Source: Lunularia cruciata | Lineage: Eukaryota > Streptophyta > Marchantiopsida > Lunulariales > Lunulariaceae | Reading direction: 5' to 3' | Assembly (NCBI GenBank): GCA_948567375.1 | Contig: OX419759.1 | Span: forward strand, 20,800,744 to 20,864,743 | DNA: 64,000 nt | Shown: piece by piece, positions 37,734 to 48,530 of the stretch | Layout of the letters: each line of letters opens with the position of its first letter | Numbering within the stretch: the first letter of the stretch is position 1 | Position numbers and translations under genes: made by a program | Notes under the pieces: generated by a model | Databases searched by the model: none | What the model was told of the DNA's origin: nothing | Seen by the model: only the letters and a program-made list of their open reading frames with translations

Positions 37734-38153
37734 TGTAACGACAAAGGAGAGAAATAGGATAATGGAAGATCATATTGAAACTCTCAAATGAGGGAAATTG
37801 TGAATGCCTAGCATGAGCTTGGGCTTTGGTATTTATAGGGAAGCTAACTACAAGGCTCTCAAGAAGCTTCTAAGGAATGTTCCTTCTATAAGCCACCTTT
37901 CTTAGATTGCAAGTCAAGCTAGCTATCTACTTGGTATACAAACTATGCTAAATGTTTACTTCATATACAAATCACTTCATCTTTAGGAAGTTCCTAAAAA
38001 CATCTTACAAAGAAACTTCTTGGATGTTTCTAGAAAATACTACCAAAAAGCTTTCTACATACTGCTAGAATATTCTTAGAATTTTTATATGTATGCAAGT
38101 TCTTCTCTCATTTTGCTATATTTAACTTATTTTGCTAACTGATTATTATTACA
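37734..38153 (-). repeat. Right LTR4 arm (minus)
   Basis: 420 bp, minus orientation. Next to its U5 end, 37719-37732 on the minus strand reads 'tggtatcaaact', a primer-binding site. Leader and gag-leader sequence follow to about 37150 and match 2471-2890. TATA-like 'ggtatttatag' near 37830. Confidence 0.8.
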
Positions 38154-38158
38154 AAATC

Positions 38159-38690
38159 CATTAATGAAGCCTATTTGAGAATTTTTTAGCCTAATCCTAA
38201 TTTTACATTCCTTATTTACCCTATTTTAATCTCTTTGTACTACTTAAGTGCCTTTCGTATGTTTAGGGGAACTACTAGGTCCTCCTCAAGGAGAATTTCT
38301 ACTTTGTTGTCTTTGGACTTTTGATCCCAAAGATTACAATTGCAAAGATTGTACAATTAAGGAGAACTATTTTATCAAGGATCTTTGGTATGAGAAACTA
38401 CTACAAAGAACCACCCTTATATTTCTTGAGGAGAAATTCTATTCTCTCTTTGTAATATGCTATCATTTATACTAAAAGTATCACAAGTTTCCTTGAATTT
38501 CCTATTCTAATGCACTAAGATCTACTAGTAATCTCTCTATACCTCTATCTTCTAGTTTTTTCTTACTTAAGTTCTTGATTTGCAACTTTATCTTACTTAT
38601 CTTTGCATTTGTCATTCTTCTTGCGGATGCTTCCATTGCAATTTCAATGACCTGGTCCCAAAGATCTTTGAATGCTTTCTTCTTCTTCAA
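38159..38690 (-). pseudogene. Right part of interrupted LTR5/coiled-coil host element
   Basis: 38159-38480 aligns with 250-620, completing the copy begun at 30600-31126. From 38738 to 38502 on the minus strand an open frame 'KISKIKLQIKNLSKKKLEDR' is Lys/Leu-rich and heptad-like, equivalent to the coiled-coil end at 660-820. Gypsy element 2 begins just to the right, so the upstream coding part is not adjacent. Confidence 0.55.
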
Positions 38691-38997
38691 ACCTCTTGCT
38701 TCTTCTTTGAGACAAATAGTGAGGGGGAAGGCAAGCATTTTTTCCCAAATTTGGGGGGAGGGGGGTGGGAGGAGATAAGTTTACTCTTACCATTTTTTAG
38801 GTCCAATTCATCCGTTTAGGCCTCTAAAATTAACTCTAAAGTTTTTAGGGTGTTTTTGGCTTTTGCCCTATTAGTGGAAGTACTCTTTTGGTGACACCTT
38901 TATCTGATCTACTTTTTCCATCATATTTAATATCCTTCTAGGATGTTGCCAAGACAATTTCCATCTCTAGATAATATCTCTAGCTAATGGTATTACA
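38690..38997 (-). repeat. Partial 3' LTR1 of gypsy element 2
   Basis: U3 end at 38997 ('ggtattaca' on the plus strand). The other end is lost near 38690, where host coiled-coil sequence begins. It contains a G-rich run, 'ggggggaggggggtgggag' at 38753-38771. Confidence 0.8.
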
Positions 38998-39013
38998 AAC
39001 CTTCCCCCTTTAA
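38998..39013 (-). other. Polypurine tract of gypsy element 2
   Basis: On the minus strand 'ttaaagggggaaggt' stands next to the LTR1 start 'tgtaatacc', the expected plus-strand primer position. Confidence 0.8.
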
Positions 39014-39499
39014 GATGCAACATCCTCATTATGAAGTTGTTGCTCAAAAGACTACACTAACATTGGTGCATGGGTCAAGTTTGCTATTGGCTATTGGCTC
39101 CCATGTTACCTTATACAATGGATACCTTTTCCAATGTAAAAGATATTCTACACATGGATGATGTGTACCATAGATGCATTTTTAGAGAATACATTTGATT
39201 TCATATTCCTCCATACCATCAATGAGTGTTAGACAAGGTCTAACTTCTTGAATGGAAGGAAAGTGGTGTAGTCAAGGCACATATCTGCATAGTAAGGAAA
39301 CATGGAACACTAGACGGAACTTCATGTGTAATGGTAGCTTGAGGTGATAGGCCATTATGCCAATTCATTGGAGGATGGGAAAAGGCTCAATAAAACAAGG
39401 TTTGAGCTTATGAGGGCCAATAAATGTGAGATTAGTTATGGACAACAAGACTTGATCCCCAATGCTGAACTCCATGTACCTACAATGTGCATCTACATA

Positions 39500-40130
39500 T
39501 TATTTTTGTCAATTTTGGGCAATCTGCAACATGTGTTTGGCATTCTCCACACCCTCTTGGATTTTAGAAACAAAAGTGTTGACAACATCAAACTTAGTAG
39601 CCATTGGACAGATCTTCATCAAGCTTGAAGGTGTGAAAGGATGCTCTCCATACATGAGGAAGAATGGTGTGACTTGTATAGATGCTTTTAGTAAATGATT
39701 GTAGGCAAATTCCACCAATGGAAGTAAGGTGTCCCACCTTTCTTGCTCATCAAAGGTGAAACCCCAAAGCATGTACTCAATAGAGTGATTAGCCTGCTCT
39801 ATCTGTCCATCAGTTTGTGGATGGTGTGTTGTGGACATGGCCATTTTGGTTTTGAAGATGCCAAAGAGTGTTCTCAAAAAAAAACTAGTGAATTGAATGC
39901 CTTTATTGATGATGAGCACTCGAGACAAGCCATGGTGAGAAAAGACTATAGCTAGTACAATTGAGCTAATTGTGGAGCAATCAATTCCTTGAGTATAGGA
40001 CACACATGAATTATTTTGTTGAGTTGGTCTACAAAGACTACAATGAAGTCAAACCCTAAGGTGGTCTTGGGCAATTCACAAACCAGATCCATGCTAACCT
40101 ATTCCCAATGTTGTATAAGAGTAGGAAGAG
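39500..40130 (-). pseudogene. Integrase of gypsy element 2
   Basis: 39509-40003 holds 'HGLSRVLIINKGIQFTS', 'HHPQTDGQIEQANHSIE', 'WDTLLPLVEFAYN' and 'MYGEHPFTPSSLM', a good match to the Ty3/gypsy integrase core. The catalytic Asp of the D-x-G-x-Q-F-T block is replaced by Asn-Lys. Upstream zinc-binding remnants continue to about 40310. Confidence 0.88.
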
Positions 40131-40389
40131 GTTGAAGGAGTCATGTAGAAACTTGATTAGAAGCTTTATTTTTTTAATGAAGTAGGTAGTTTTGAATGTA
40201 TTCTATCACATCATTACTCATCTTGAGCCAATAGTAGTGGTGTTTGACTACATCTAAGATCTTTTCCACTCCAACATGACCTACAATGGCAGAATCATGA
40301 CATTCTACTAGGATGGTAGTTCTTATGTTTGGGGCATCCAAGATCTATAACTTGCCATCACAAAAGGTGAGTCCTTGGCTACTTGCTAC

Positions 40390-41000
40390 ATCTTTTGGAT
40401 GATTGAGCTCCTACAATCTATGGGTCAGTTTTTGTAGCAGCAAGAATCCTTGGCCAAAATTTTGGGTTCACCTTGACCTCTACCACCAGATTGTTCACCA
40501 CATGCATTTAGGTGAATGCATTTGCAAGTTACTTTTTGCCTTCTACATATGCAATTGTCATGTTGAACCATGGGTAGAGTGTCTCCACTCTTCCATCTTT
40601 GCCCATGCTTCCAATGCTTTGTTGCAAGGACAATGGCCAACTCTTCATGTCTGGTGGTGTGATAGTTATGTTTTGTTGGTAATGCTTTTGAGAGAAATAT
40701 GCAACTAGGTGCCATTTTTCATTCGATTCTTGTTGTAGGATTACTCTTATTGCAATGCCTAATGCACTTGTAGTCAACTTGATTGGATGTTCTAGGTCAT
40801 ACTATTTCAAGATTGGTGCGTGTAGTAATGCATCTTTCAATTTTTGAAAAGCCAATACTTGTGTAGTTCTCCACATCTACTTCTTCTCCTTACCAAGTAA
40901 TGTTGTTAGAGGTTGTACGACCTTGGAGAAGTTTCTGGCAAATCACTAATAGAACCTTATCAATTCTAAGAAACTCTTGAGTTAAGTCTGATCTTCTAGA
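40390..41000 (-). pseudogene. RNase H of gypsy element 2
   Basis: 40529-40777 contains 'TTSALGIAIRVILQQESN' and 'HLVAYFSQKHYQQN', matching the RNase H pattern and element 1. Frameshifts on each side. Confidence 0.8.
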
Positions 41001-41049
41001 GCAATCCATTTCTAAATGACATCTATTTGATCTAAATTGGATACCTTTT

Positions 41050-41620
41050 CACGTACTCTATGCTCCAAATATTCTACTTTAGACTTGCCAAACTCACACT
41101 TTGAGATTTTGGCATACAATTGATTTTATTGCAAAATTTGGAGGACTTCTTGTAGATGTTGCTTGTGCTTTGTCATCATCCTACTATAGACTAAGATGTC
41201 ATCAAGAAAAATGATAATAGATTTATCCAAGAATGGATAAAATATCTCATTCATCAAACTCATGTGGTTGGTGAGGCCAAACAACATCACCGGGTACTCA
41301 AAGTGACCATACCTTGTTTGAAAGGTAGTTTTGTGTATGTTTTCCACTATGATACTGATTTGGTTGTAACTACTCTACAAATCAAGTTTGGTGAAGTGTT
41401 TTGCCCTATTGAGTTGATCAAACAAATCATCCATGCAAGGTAATGAGTACTTTTTCTTCATTTTTTTGGGTTGATTTAGGCCATGGTAGTCAAAGTACAT
41501 GTGCATTGTAACATCTTTCTTCTTCAAAAATAGGATAGGAGCCCTATATGGTGATATATTGGGTTGGATAAACCCTTTCTCCAACATCTTCTCAATTTGA
41601 GCCTTACACTCCTCCAACTC
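41050..41620 (-). pseudogene. Reverse transcriptase of gypsy element 2
   Basis: Blocks from 41617 down: 'MLEKGFIQPNISPYRAPILF', '[19 protein letters not shown]', 'TFQTRYGHFEYPVMLFGLTN' and the catalytic '[13 protein letters not shown]' (about 41190-41230). The FLDD box is intact here, but stops between 41347 and 41375 and elsewhere break the frame. Confidence 0.9.
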
Positions 41621-41944
41621 ATGAGGTGATAGTTGATGAGGCCTTACAAGGAGGTATCTTCCCTAGAAGTATCTTGATTTTATAATCTACTCTCCTTTTT
41701 GGTGGTAATCCTAAGGGTAATAATCTAAAAAGACATCTTGAAACTCATTGACCACATCTTTCAAATTCTCAAGAATTTATCCATTGAGTTGTGCAGTTTG
41801 GACTTCACTTATTAGACCCATAAAACATCTATCTATCTTATCAATAGTTGTTGTTCCTATGATGTAGAGAGATAGGTTTTTCCTTTGTGATCTTTCTTTA
41901 ACTCCAATGATCTTCCATTAGCTTGTTCTCACTACTTTCTTTCT

Positions 41945-42319
41945 CTAATCAATCGTGGGATTGTAGTGCTCCATCCACAACATGCTTAAAATCACATCAT
42001 AACAAGCTAACCATATCACTTGCCACTCATTTTCTTCTTGATTCTCTCCTACAAAGAGTGCTACCTTTGTAGATAATGACTCAATCCTCTCTATCTGACC
42101 ATTAGGTAACTCTATTTCTTCATTCTCATCATTCTCTAGTTCCATCTCCAACCTTATTGCAAGAAAGCAAGACAAAGAATTCTTTGTTGCTCCAAGGTTT
42201 ATCAATACTCTCATCTCATTTCCTTTTAGGACTCCATTTACAACAATCAATTGTGAATTTGTCTTCCTCAAACTTTGCACATTTGTCCTCTTCCTCTCCT
42301 TGCTTTTACTCTTCTCCAT
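41945..42319 (-). pseudogene. Aspartic protease of gypsy element 2
   Basis: An open frame of 124 codons. It includes 'MRVLINLGATKNSLSCFLA', where D-S-G-A has become N-L-G-A, so the catalytic Asp is lost. 'WLACYDVILSMLWMEHYNP' follows, as in element 1. Confidence 0.85.
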
Positions 42320-42389
42320 TGAGCTAGTAAGAGCACAAGGTACATTAATTGGTAATCTTCACTTTCTAATGTAATTTCAACATTCTCCT

Positions 42390-43740
42390 CTTCAATTTGT
42401 AAGTCTATGTTGTTCAAAGATTGCATGCATGGAGGCCAAGGACCTCTAGGAAGACAAGCATGACAATTGATAGCTATGTGCCAAAATTTGCCACAATTGT
42501 AACAATATCATTGTTCTACTCGAGCCTCTTCTCCTTATAGGACTCCATCTCTCCTTTCTTCAACTAGTCCCTATTCTTCTTGGAGCAATCATGATCCTTA
42601 GTCTTGAAACCAAATGTGGCCCAATTCCATAAGAATTAGTCTGTAACACCCATTTGTGCATGTGTGTGGTATTGTGATATTTAGCTTGGTATTACAAGTA
42701 CTTAAGAGATATTATTTATATAGAGATAAAGGATGGTTCTACATTAGTCATGGTTAGCTAAATTTAGTCATAGCTAAGATAGAGGGGACCTTACTTTAGT
42801 AGAAAAGATGAGCACCACTATTTTGGATTTTAGTGTGTTGACTTGGTATTATTCCTAGGTGTTTGGCTTTGAGGAAAGAGTTGAGAACTCTTGGGCCCGC
42901 AAGCCTTTTTGTTTTGGATTCTTCTTTAGTCCAAGGATAGCCCATGTGAAGGAATCCTTGACTTAGTGGTTGGGTCAAGATAAGACCACATGCTTAGGGG
43001 AATATGCCCATGTGAATGGATATTCCTTTCTACTTTTTGACTTTACTTGACTTTTAATCTAGTAACTTGAGTTACTACGGTAGTTAGTAACTTTGGTACG
43101 TAACTAATTCACAAGTATATAAACAAGGGGTGAGGAGGTACTCATCATCCTTTCATTTGCAACTATCTCTCTCTCATTGAGTTCTCTAGTGAGCAATGTC
43201 TTGAGTCTTGGAGTGTTAGCCTTGGAGGAGTATGATGGAGTTGGGGTTCCTTGCCTTCTTAGTCCATGGTGCGCTACCATAATATCCATCAGAGGTTCAT
43301 CTTGAGTGAGAGACAGGCCGGCTCACAAGTCCAACAAAATGGGGTGTCTCAACTTGATGGTGTTGTGCCAAGACTACCCTTTCACCTCCTCCAAGCACCC
43401 ATACTATTCTTTGAGCACAAGTAATAGCTTCAAAAATAGTATGAGGATTTTATACCATTATTTCTTGGTGAATTTGCTCCTTTAACTCCCATTTGAAATT
43501 ATCAAGGGTTTCTGTTGGACTCATATCAATTATTGCAACCTATAGATCAATAAATGCATCCACATACTCTTGTATGTTATTCTTCTACTTCAATCCCCAT
43601 AGTCATGTTTGGACCATCTACACGGAATCTACAAATTGGAAAATTTTAAGCAGTCTTTCTTGCATTGTCATCCAAGTGATCTCTCTTCCTTCTACCAACA
43701 ATGATTGTTCCCAAGTATTATACCATGTGAAGGCTTTAGG
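42390..43740 (-). pseudogene. Gag of gypsy element 2, split by a solo LTR
   Basis: Two parts, 43740-43328 and 42641-42390, align with consecutive parts of element 1 gag (32930-33360 and 33330-33520). The CCHC knuckle 'CYNCGKFWHIAINC' at 42463-42504 is intact. Sequence similarity to element 1 stops at about 43741. Confidence 0.85.
42642..43327 (+). mobile_element. Solo LTR of family LTR2, TSD agtc
   Basis: 686 bp, from 'tgtaacaccc' to 'ccggctcaca'. Flanked by 4-bp duplications 'agtc' (42638-42641 and 43328-43331). Removing it and one duplication restores gypsy gag. TATA-like 'gtatataaac' at about 43118 fits this orientation. Copies: 45039-45718 and 59171-59859, both minus. Confidence 0.92.
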
Positions 43741-43761
43741 GTTAGTATTTCTATAGTTATA

Positions 43762-44127
43762 CTAAGACTCTCTCCAAGATCCTTCACAAAGTCTCCAAAA
43801 GTGTTTTACTCCATTACACTCATGTCTTTTTGGAAGTCCTTCCACTCCACAAACCTCACACAACTCATTGGTCTTAGATCTTCTCCCTCTCAATCTTGGT
43901 GAAGAAGGTCCAATATGCAAACCCAAGTCAAGTAAGCCTCTCCTTTCCCTCAATCTCTTGCTTTCAAAGTTCAGTGGACATGAACTTGCCTCATGTCCCT
44001 TCTCTCCATATAAAAAGCACTCAGACTCACTCTTTCCTCCAAGTAGTGTATGTTTTTGGGTCCAATCAAAACTCTCTTCAAATTCTATTCTAAACTCTCT
44101 TTTCCTCAAATCCACCCCTAAAATCAC
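43762..44127 (-). pseudogene. Zinc-knuckle-like coding remnant of LTR2 element
   Basis: 121 codons open. Contains 'CFLYGEKGHEASSC', which has C-x2-[C to Y]-x4-H-x4-C spacing of a zinc knuckle with the second Cys lost, then an Arg/Leu-rich stretch and 'CEVCGVEGLPKRHEC', a second Cys cluster. Its place downstream of LTR and leader suggests a gag-like product. I do not recognise the family. Confidence 0.45.
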
Positions 44128-44139
44128 CTCAAACCCTTG

Positions 44140-45010
44140 AGGAATGTTTCATAGTCTCAATTTCCACTCTTGGTGACCCTCCATATTTCCAAGATAAGTC
44201 TAAACACTCAAACATGCTTTTTGTTGCTCTCACACTCCTCATGAATTGACCCTAATCTCAAGAATTGACCCCTCCTCACAATATCACCAAATTCTATCAA
44301 CTTGTATGTCAAAATTCTTTGAAATTTGATACACTTGCTCAAAATCCCAAGGTGCCTTTCCTTGAAAACTTCCAGATCTTTTCATTCAGCCATTTGGCCT
44401 AGACATCTTTCTATTCAGCACACATATTTCAGATTTGGTCTAAAAACCACCTCTTCACTTAAAAACTCATAACTCCCTGCAAAAGAATGATATCTCTCTA
44501 ATTCTTAGGCCAAAAGATAGGATACAGTGCATTGGATTTTCTTGGAAACTTTCAAAACAATCCATCAAAAATTGAAGAAATGGCAAACTATGTACAAATT
44601 TCTAGGGAGCATGCAATTTCAGGAGTAGTTTACCCTATCAACTTTTAGGAATTCTAGCTCAGTTTGTATACTAGCTCTCACAATAATTTCAAGCGTTAAA
44701 TTGAAAACTAACCCAAGCTATCATGTGTAGAAATTTGAAATCCAAATCTCAATCTTGAGATTTTGCCCAAAGTCACTATTATCCCCAAAATCTACAATCC
44801 ACCTCACACAATCTCTCCAAATTCTCTCATGTGTACAAGATGTACAATATCATCTCAAAGACATCATAATGAACTACAGGGTATACAAATGGGTATTGTT
44901 TCTCTAACATAAGTTTAGCTCTCCTCTCTCCTAATATTCTCTCCAAGTGAGCTCTCATAGTCTCCTTCTGTCTAACATAGAATTGTACGTGGAATATTAT
45001 CTTGCCTTCT
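44140..45010 (-). other. Leader region of LTR2 element
   Basis: No convincing coding sequence. One open stretch at 44827-45060 (minus) crosses the primer site and is therefore unlikely to be a protein. The rest looks non-coding. Confidence 0.4.
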
Positions 45011-45017
45011 AGAGAGG

Positions 45018-45034
45018 TCTTGATAACGGAGCCA
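45018..45034 (-). other. Primer-binding site, tRNA-Asp type
   Basis: On the minus strand 'tggctccgttatcaaga' follows the LTR2 end 'ggctcaca' after four bases. It differs from the plant tRNA-Asp primer site TGGCGCCGTTGCCGGGGA mainly by transitions. That site is typical of Tat/Athila-type Ty3/gypsy elements. Confidence 0.65.
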
Positions 45035-45038
45035 AAAA

Positions 45039-45718
45039 TGTGAGCCGGCCTGTCTTTCAATCAAGATGAACCTCTGATGGCTATTATGGTAGTGCACCAT
45101 GGATTAAGAAGGAAATCCCAACTCCTTCATATTCTTCCAAGGCTAACACTCCAAGATTCAAACCATTGTTCACTAGAGAACTCAATGAGAGAAAGATAGT
45201 TACAAATCAAAGGATGATGAGTATCTTCTCACCCTTAGTTTATATAATTGTGGAATAGTTACGCACCAAAGTTACTAATTACTAGAGTAACTCAAGTTAC
45301 TATGTTAAAAGTCAAATAAAGTCAAAAAGCTAAAGGAATATCCATACTCATAGGAATATTCTCCTAAGCATGTGGTCTTATCTTGGTCTCACCAATAAGT
45401 CAAGGATTATTTCATATGGGCTATCCTTGGACTATGGAAGAAATAAAAAGGCTTGTGGGCCCAAGAGTTCTCAACTCTTTCCTCAAAGCCAAACACCTAA
45501 GAATAATACCAATTCAACACACTAGAATCCAAAAATAATTGTGCTAATCTTTTCCACTTCCTCTAAAATAAGGTTCCCTCTATCTTAGCTATGACTATCT
45601 TTAGCTAATCATGACTAATGTAGAACTATCCTTTATCTATATAAATAATATCTCTCAAGTACTTATAATACTAAACTAAATATCACAATAGCACATACAT
45701 GCACAAATAGGTGTTATA
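45039..45718 (-). repeat. 5' LTR of LTR2 element
   Basis: 680 bp, minus orientation, 'tgtgagccgg' on the plus strand at 45039 to 'ggtgttata' at 45718 (C-to-T change in the terminus). No matching flanks, because the far end of the element is lost. Confidence 0.88.
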
Positions 45719-48530
45719 GGTCATGCTAGTCAAGAAGGTACAATCAAAGAAATGGCTAAGTTGTGAGATGGATAATTTAAGAGTGACAAGAAACAAACAT
45801 GTAGAAGCTATGAGTGTCAATTTCAAATTGACTGAAGAATGACAACATCATGGAGCACTATAAAATTAAGATTTTTTTGAGAAAACTCTAAAATGTTGAG
45901 AAGATATCTTGTTCCTCTTAGTAGTTGTCTTGAAGGAATACGAGTCACAAATCCAAACAAGAGTGTAATTTTCCAAAGACCTGAGGGAGTTAGAATCACA
46001 CGTCCAGGAGAGAGGAATGTTCCAATGACCTAGTCCATGAGTGCATGCTGGCAAAGAAGGGCGGTAAGAAGAGCTCTTCACTTGCAATGAGGAGTCTAGC
46101 AATTTGGAGGTTAGATGTAGTGGCACAGATCGAAGTCTTGAGTAGACTTTGGATTACAGTTTTTGCTTGGAACTTGAACTTGAGTTTTCCACAATTCATG
46201 GCAAAGATAGCTACCAAAAATTGTGAGGATGGCCCCAAAGTCATGGGGAAGATAGGGAATCCGTCTCGATGGATAGAGTCAGATTAAGGTTAGTCCTAGG
46301 AAAGGAAGGGGGAGATGCGGCCACAGTCACCTTCTATCAAAAGGGTAAGGCTTTGGAAGAAACCGTCGAAGTAAGAAATTCCTTCAGTGCTCCATGTCCT
46401 AACAATGGTTACAAGGTGGATATACCTATCAAGAACCAATAAGATGAAGTATTATAGGAGCTCTAATGATGATATTCAAACCCAAGCAAACCACATATGT
46501 GAAAATGAATTAAGTGGTGTTCTTTCATCAAATGTTTGTAGGAGAGAAGGTAAATTGGGCAAAGTGCTTTCACCAAAGGACGAGACAATTGATTGTTAAT
46601 TGAAGGATGAATATGCCATCCCACTACTTTTTACCATTTGCAACACAGTTCTACATGGGGTTAAGCTTCTTGAAAACAAAGAGAAATAGAGAATGGTTTC
46701 ACATTTCTACCCAAATCTATGTTGAGAGGTGGATGTAGACAAGCAACATTATATCCTAAAAATTTGAGGGAGCAGTAAACATTTTGCCAAGATGGGACAG
46801 AAGAAGATCATAGCAATGACTAGTCCAAAGTTGAAGAAGCAGAATAGACCCAAAGAGGTGGTGGTGTCACTTATTCAGTCATAGAAGACAATAAGATTGA
46901 ACTAGAGGAACAAGGTAGCGGTGATGGACTTGTCTTCAGGTAGAGAATCTGAAGGTGAGACTAAGTCCAAGGAAGAAGACTCAAAAGAAGAATAAAAACT
47001 CACTTTGTAAAGTAGGGAGTCAAGCAAAAGTGAAGGTGAGCCCAAAGTTCAACAATTAGTGGCCAAAGTGGCTATAGAAGAGGATGAGGAGTTCCATATG
47101 ACAATTGAACATATGGAAAGAGGAGATGTCCCTTGTTTGGAATTACCTATAGTGGAGATGGAAGTAGAGAGGGAAGAAGAACCAAAGATGGTCATCTAGA
47201 AGGGAGTGAGGTCAAGGAGAGGACTATAGATTGCAACTATAGGTCCAAGTTGAGTAAAGGAAGAAGAAGAAAGCTCAAAAGAAATGACTTTGAAGGTGAG
47301 AACATCACAACTTTGGAGTAAGGTATTGAAGGGTTTGCTTGTCAAAGTCAAGTAAAAAGATCATGAGAATGAGGTGAAAGAGTTTGATGGGGTGGAGTAT
47401 TTTTCAACAATTGTTTGTCCTTTGTTATTGCAGCTGAAGAAGAAGAAAGAGAAAATATAAAAAGATCATGCAAAGGTGATAAATGAGTTGCAGGTGATGA
47501 TGTATCTTAGCAAAGAAGCTTGGAAATTGAAGGAGAATTTAACCCAAAGAGAAGGAGAAGCTGAAGAACTTTGGGTGGATGTAGTACTTCAAAAGAAGAC
47601 TCTCAAAAACTTGCAAGAGAAATTTGAGAAGCGTAAGAGAGAACTCAATTCTCAAGCCAAAGAATTGAAGAATCAGAAGGTAACCTTCAAGAAGATGAAG
47701 AGCAAAGTTGGTGAAGCATGCATTGAAGTGATACACTTAAAAGCCATTGCAATAGTGATGGAGCAAGAGTTGGAGAGCATGAGAAATGTTGTAGAGGAGA
47801 AGGATCGGGCTTGGTAGTATGAGTTAATAGATCAAAATCAAGAGGAGGAAAAATTGTGAGATCTAGTAAGAAGTGAAGAAGGCCAGATTGCTTAGTATGC
47901 AATGGAGAAGAAGATGTTGGCGGCTGAGTACAAAGACAAATTGAAGATGTATCATGAAGAGAACTCATGGGTATACATTGAAATTGGTAGGAGAGATCAT
48001 TGGAAAGATGAAGGCAATGTTGAGTACAGAAGCAAATGTGAATTTTGAGGAAGCCAAACTGCACAAGTTAAAGTTGTTGGCACAAGAGACAAGGAAGAGA
48101 AAGGCAAAGAGCACTGAACTGAATAATCTATTGATTTATTTGAGAGAGAGGGTAGATAGAAGATTTTAGAGGTTGGAGATAATGTGAGTCTTGGATTAGA
48201 TTTAGACAGATCAGATTTAGATAAAATTTGGAGTAAAGTGAAGGAGAACCTAAATGTGAAGTAGGAAGAAGTAGGAGTGCAAGTATCTTTGCGTGAGTTA
48301 CCTGAAGTCACTAAAGAAGTTAGAATAGAGAAGGAGAAGGCGGAATAGTATAGTGATGACTTCAAATTTAGTTCACACTGAAGATATGACAATAGAAGAA
48401 GTTGTAGTGAAACCCAAAGTAGAGGAAGAGATTGAAGGTAATTTGTGTATAGAAGCCAAAGTAGAGGTAAACATCAGATTGGATTAGTAATGGATTTGAG
48501 ATTTGAAGAGGCAGATATGGAGAAGTGGAA
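45719..48530 (+). pseudogene. LTR3 element copy A: long coiled-coil protein remnant
   Basis: The longest copy of the LTR3-family coding region. From the left: an N-terminal domain with 'SFPQFMAKIATKNCEDGPK' and 'GNPSRWIESD' (46180-46284); a central region with 'ALSSNVC-REGKLGKVLSPKD'-like sequence (46480-46600); an acidic, Ser/Glu/Lys-rich linker (46900-47330); then a strong coiled coil, open at 47476-47817 ('FEKRKRELNSQAKELKNQK'), continuing to about 48170; then a short tail. Stops often stand where Trp or Gln is expected (for example D-stop after WIES-D, where the 55.4-kb copy has DW). I see no RT, integrase or protease. Function unknown; by position it is the main or only product of a non-autonomous LTR element. 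Confidence 0.65.
48503..48529 (+). other. Polypurine tract of LTR3 copy A
   Basis: 'gaagaggcagatatggagaag' runs up to the LTR start at 48531. The equivalent 'gaagaggcagatatgaagagg' precedes 56924, and the inverted form follows 49774 and 61032. Confidence 0.7.

Larger units (their letters stand above)
31132..38153. mobile_element. Palindromic LTR4 insertion with TSD aaatc (contains gypsy element 1)
   Basis: Both ends are the start (U3 end) of LTR4: plus orientation at 31132 ('tataataatattgag') and minus orientation ending at 38153 ('attattattaca'). The flanks carry a perfect 5-bp duplication 'aaatc' at 31127-31131 and 38154-38158, and the host LTR5 sequence is continuous across it. Inside are LTR4 (+), primer site and leader (+), an inversion point near 37140, gag leader (-), primer site (-) and LTR4 (-). 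Without the nested gypsy element the insertion is about 1.5 kb. The TSD argues that this inverted-arm structure integrated as one molecule. Confidence 0.8.
38690..43740 (-). mobile_element. Ty3/gypsy element 2 (LTR1 family), truncated at both ends
   Basis: Minus-strand relative of gypsy element 1, in order from the right: gag, zinc knuckle, protease, RT, RNase H, integrase, polypurine tract, partial 3' LTR. It lacks its 5' LTR: at about 43741 it changes to part of another element. A solo LTR2 sits in gag at 42642-43327. All frames are broken. Confidence 0.88.
43745..45718 (-). mobile_element. 5' end of an LTR2 element (LTR, primer site, leader)
   Basis: From the right: LTR2 (45039-45718), a four-base gap, a tRNA-Asp-like primer site, a long leader, and an unidentified coding remnant at 43762-44127. 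It is joined at about 43741-43745 to gypsy element 2 gag, so the rest of the element is missing. Only the 5' part exists in this window. Confidence 0.75.

Noticed and set aside
44827-45060. 77-codon minus ORF spanning the LTR2 primer site
   Set aside because: It runs from inside the LTR through the primer-binding site, so it is unlikely to be a protein.
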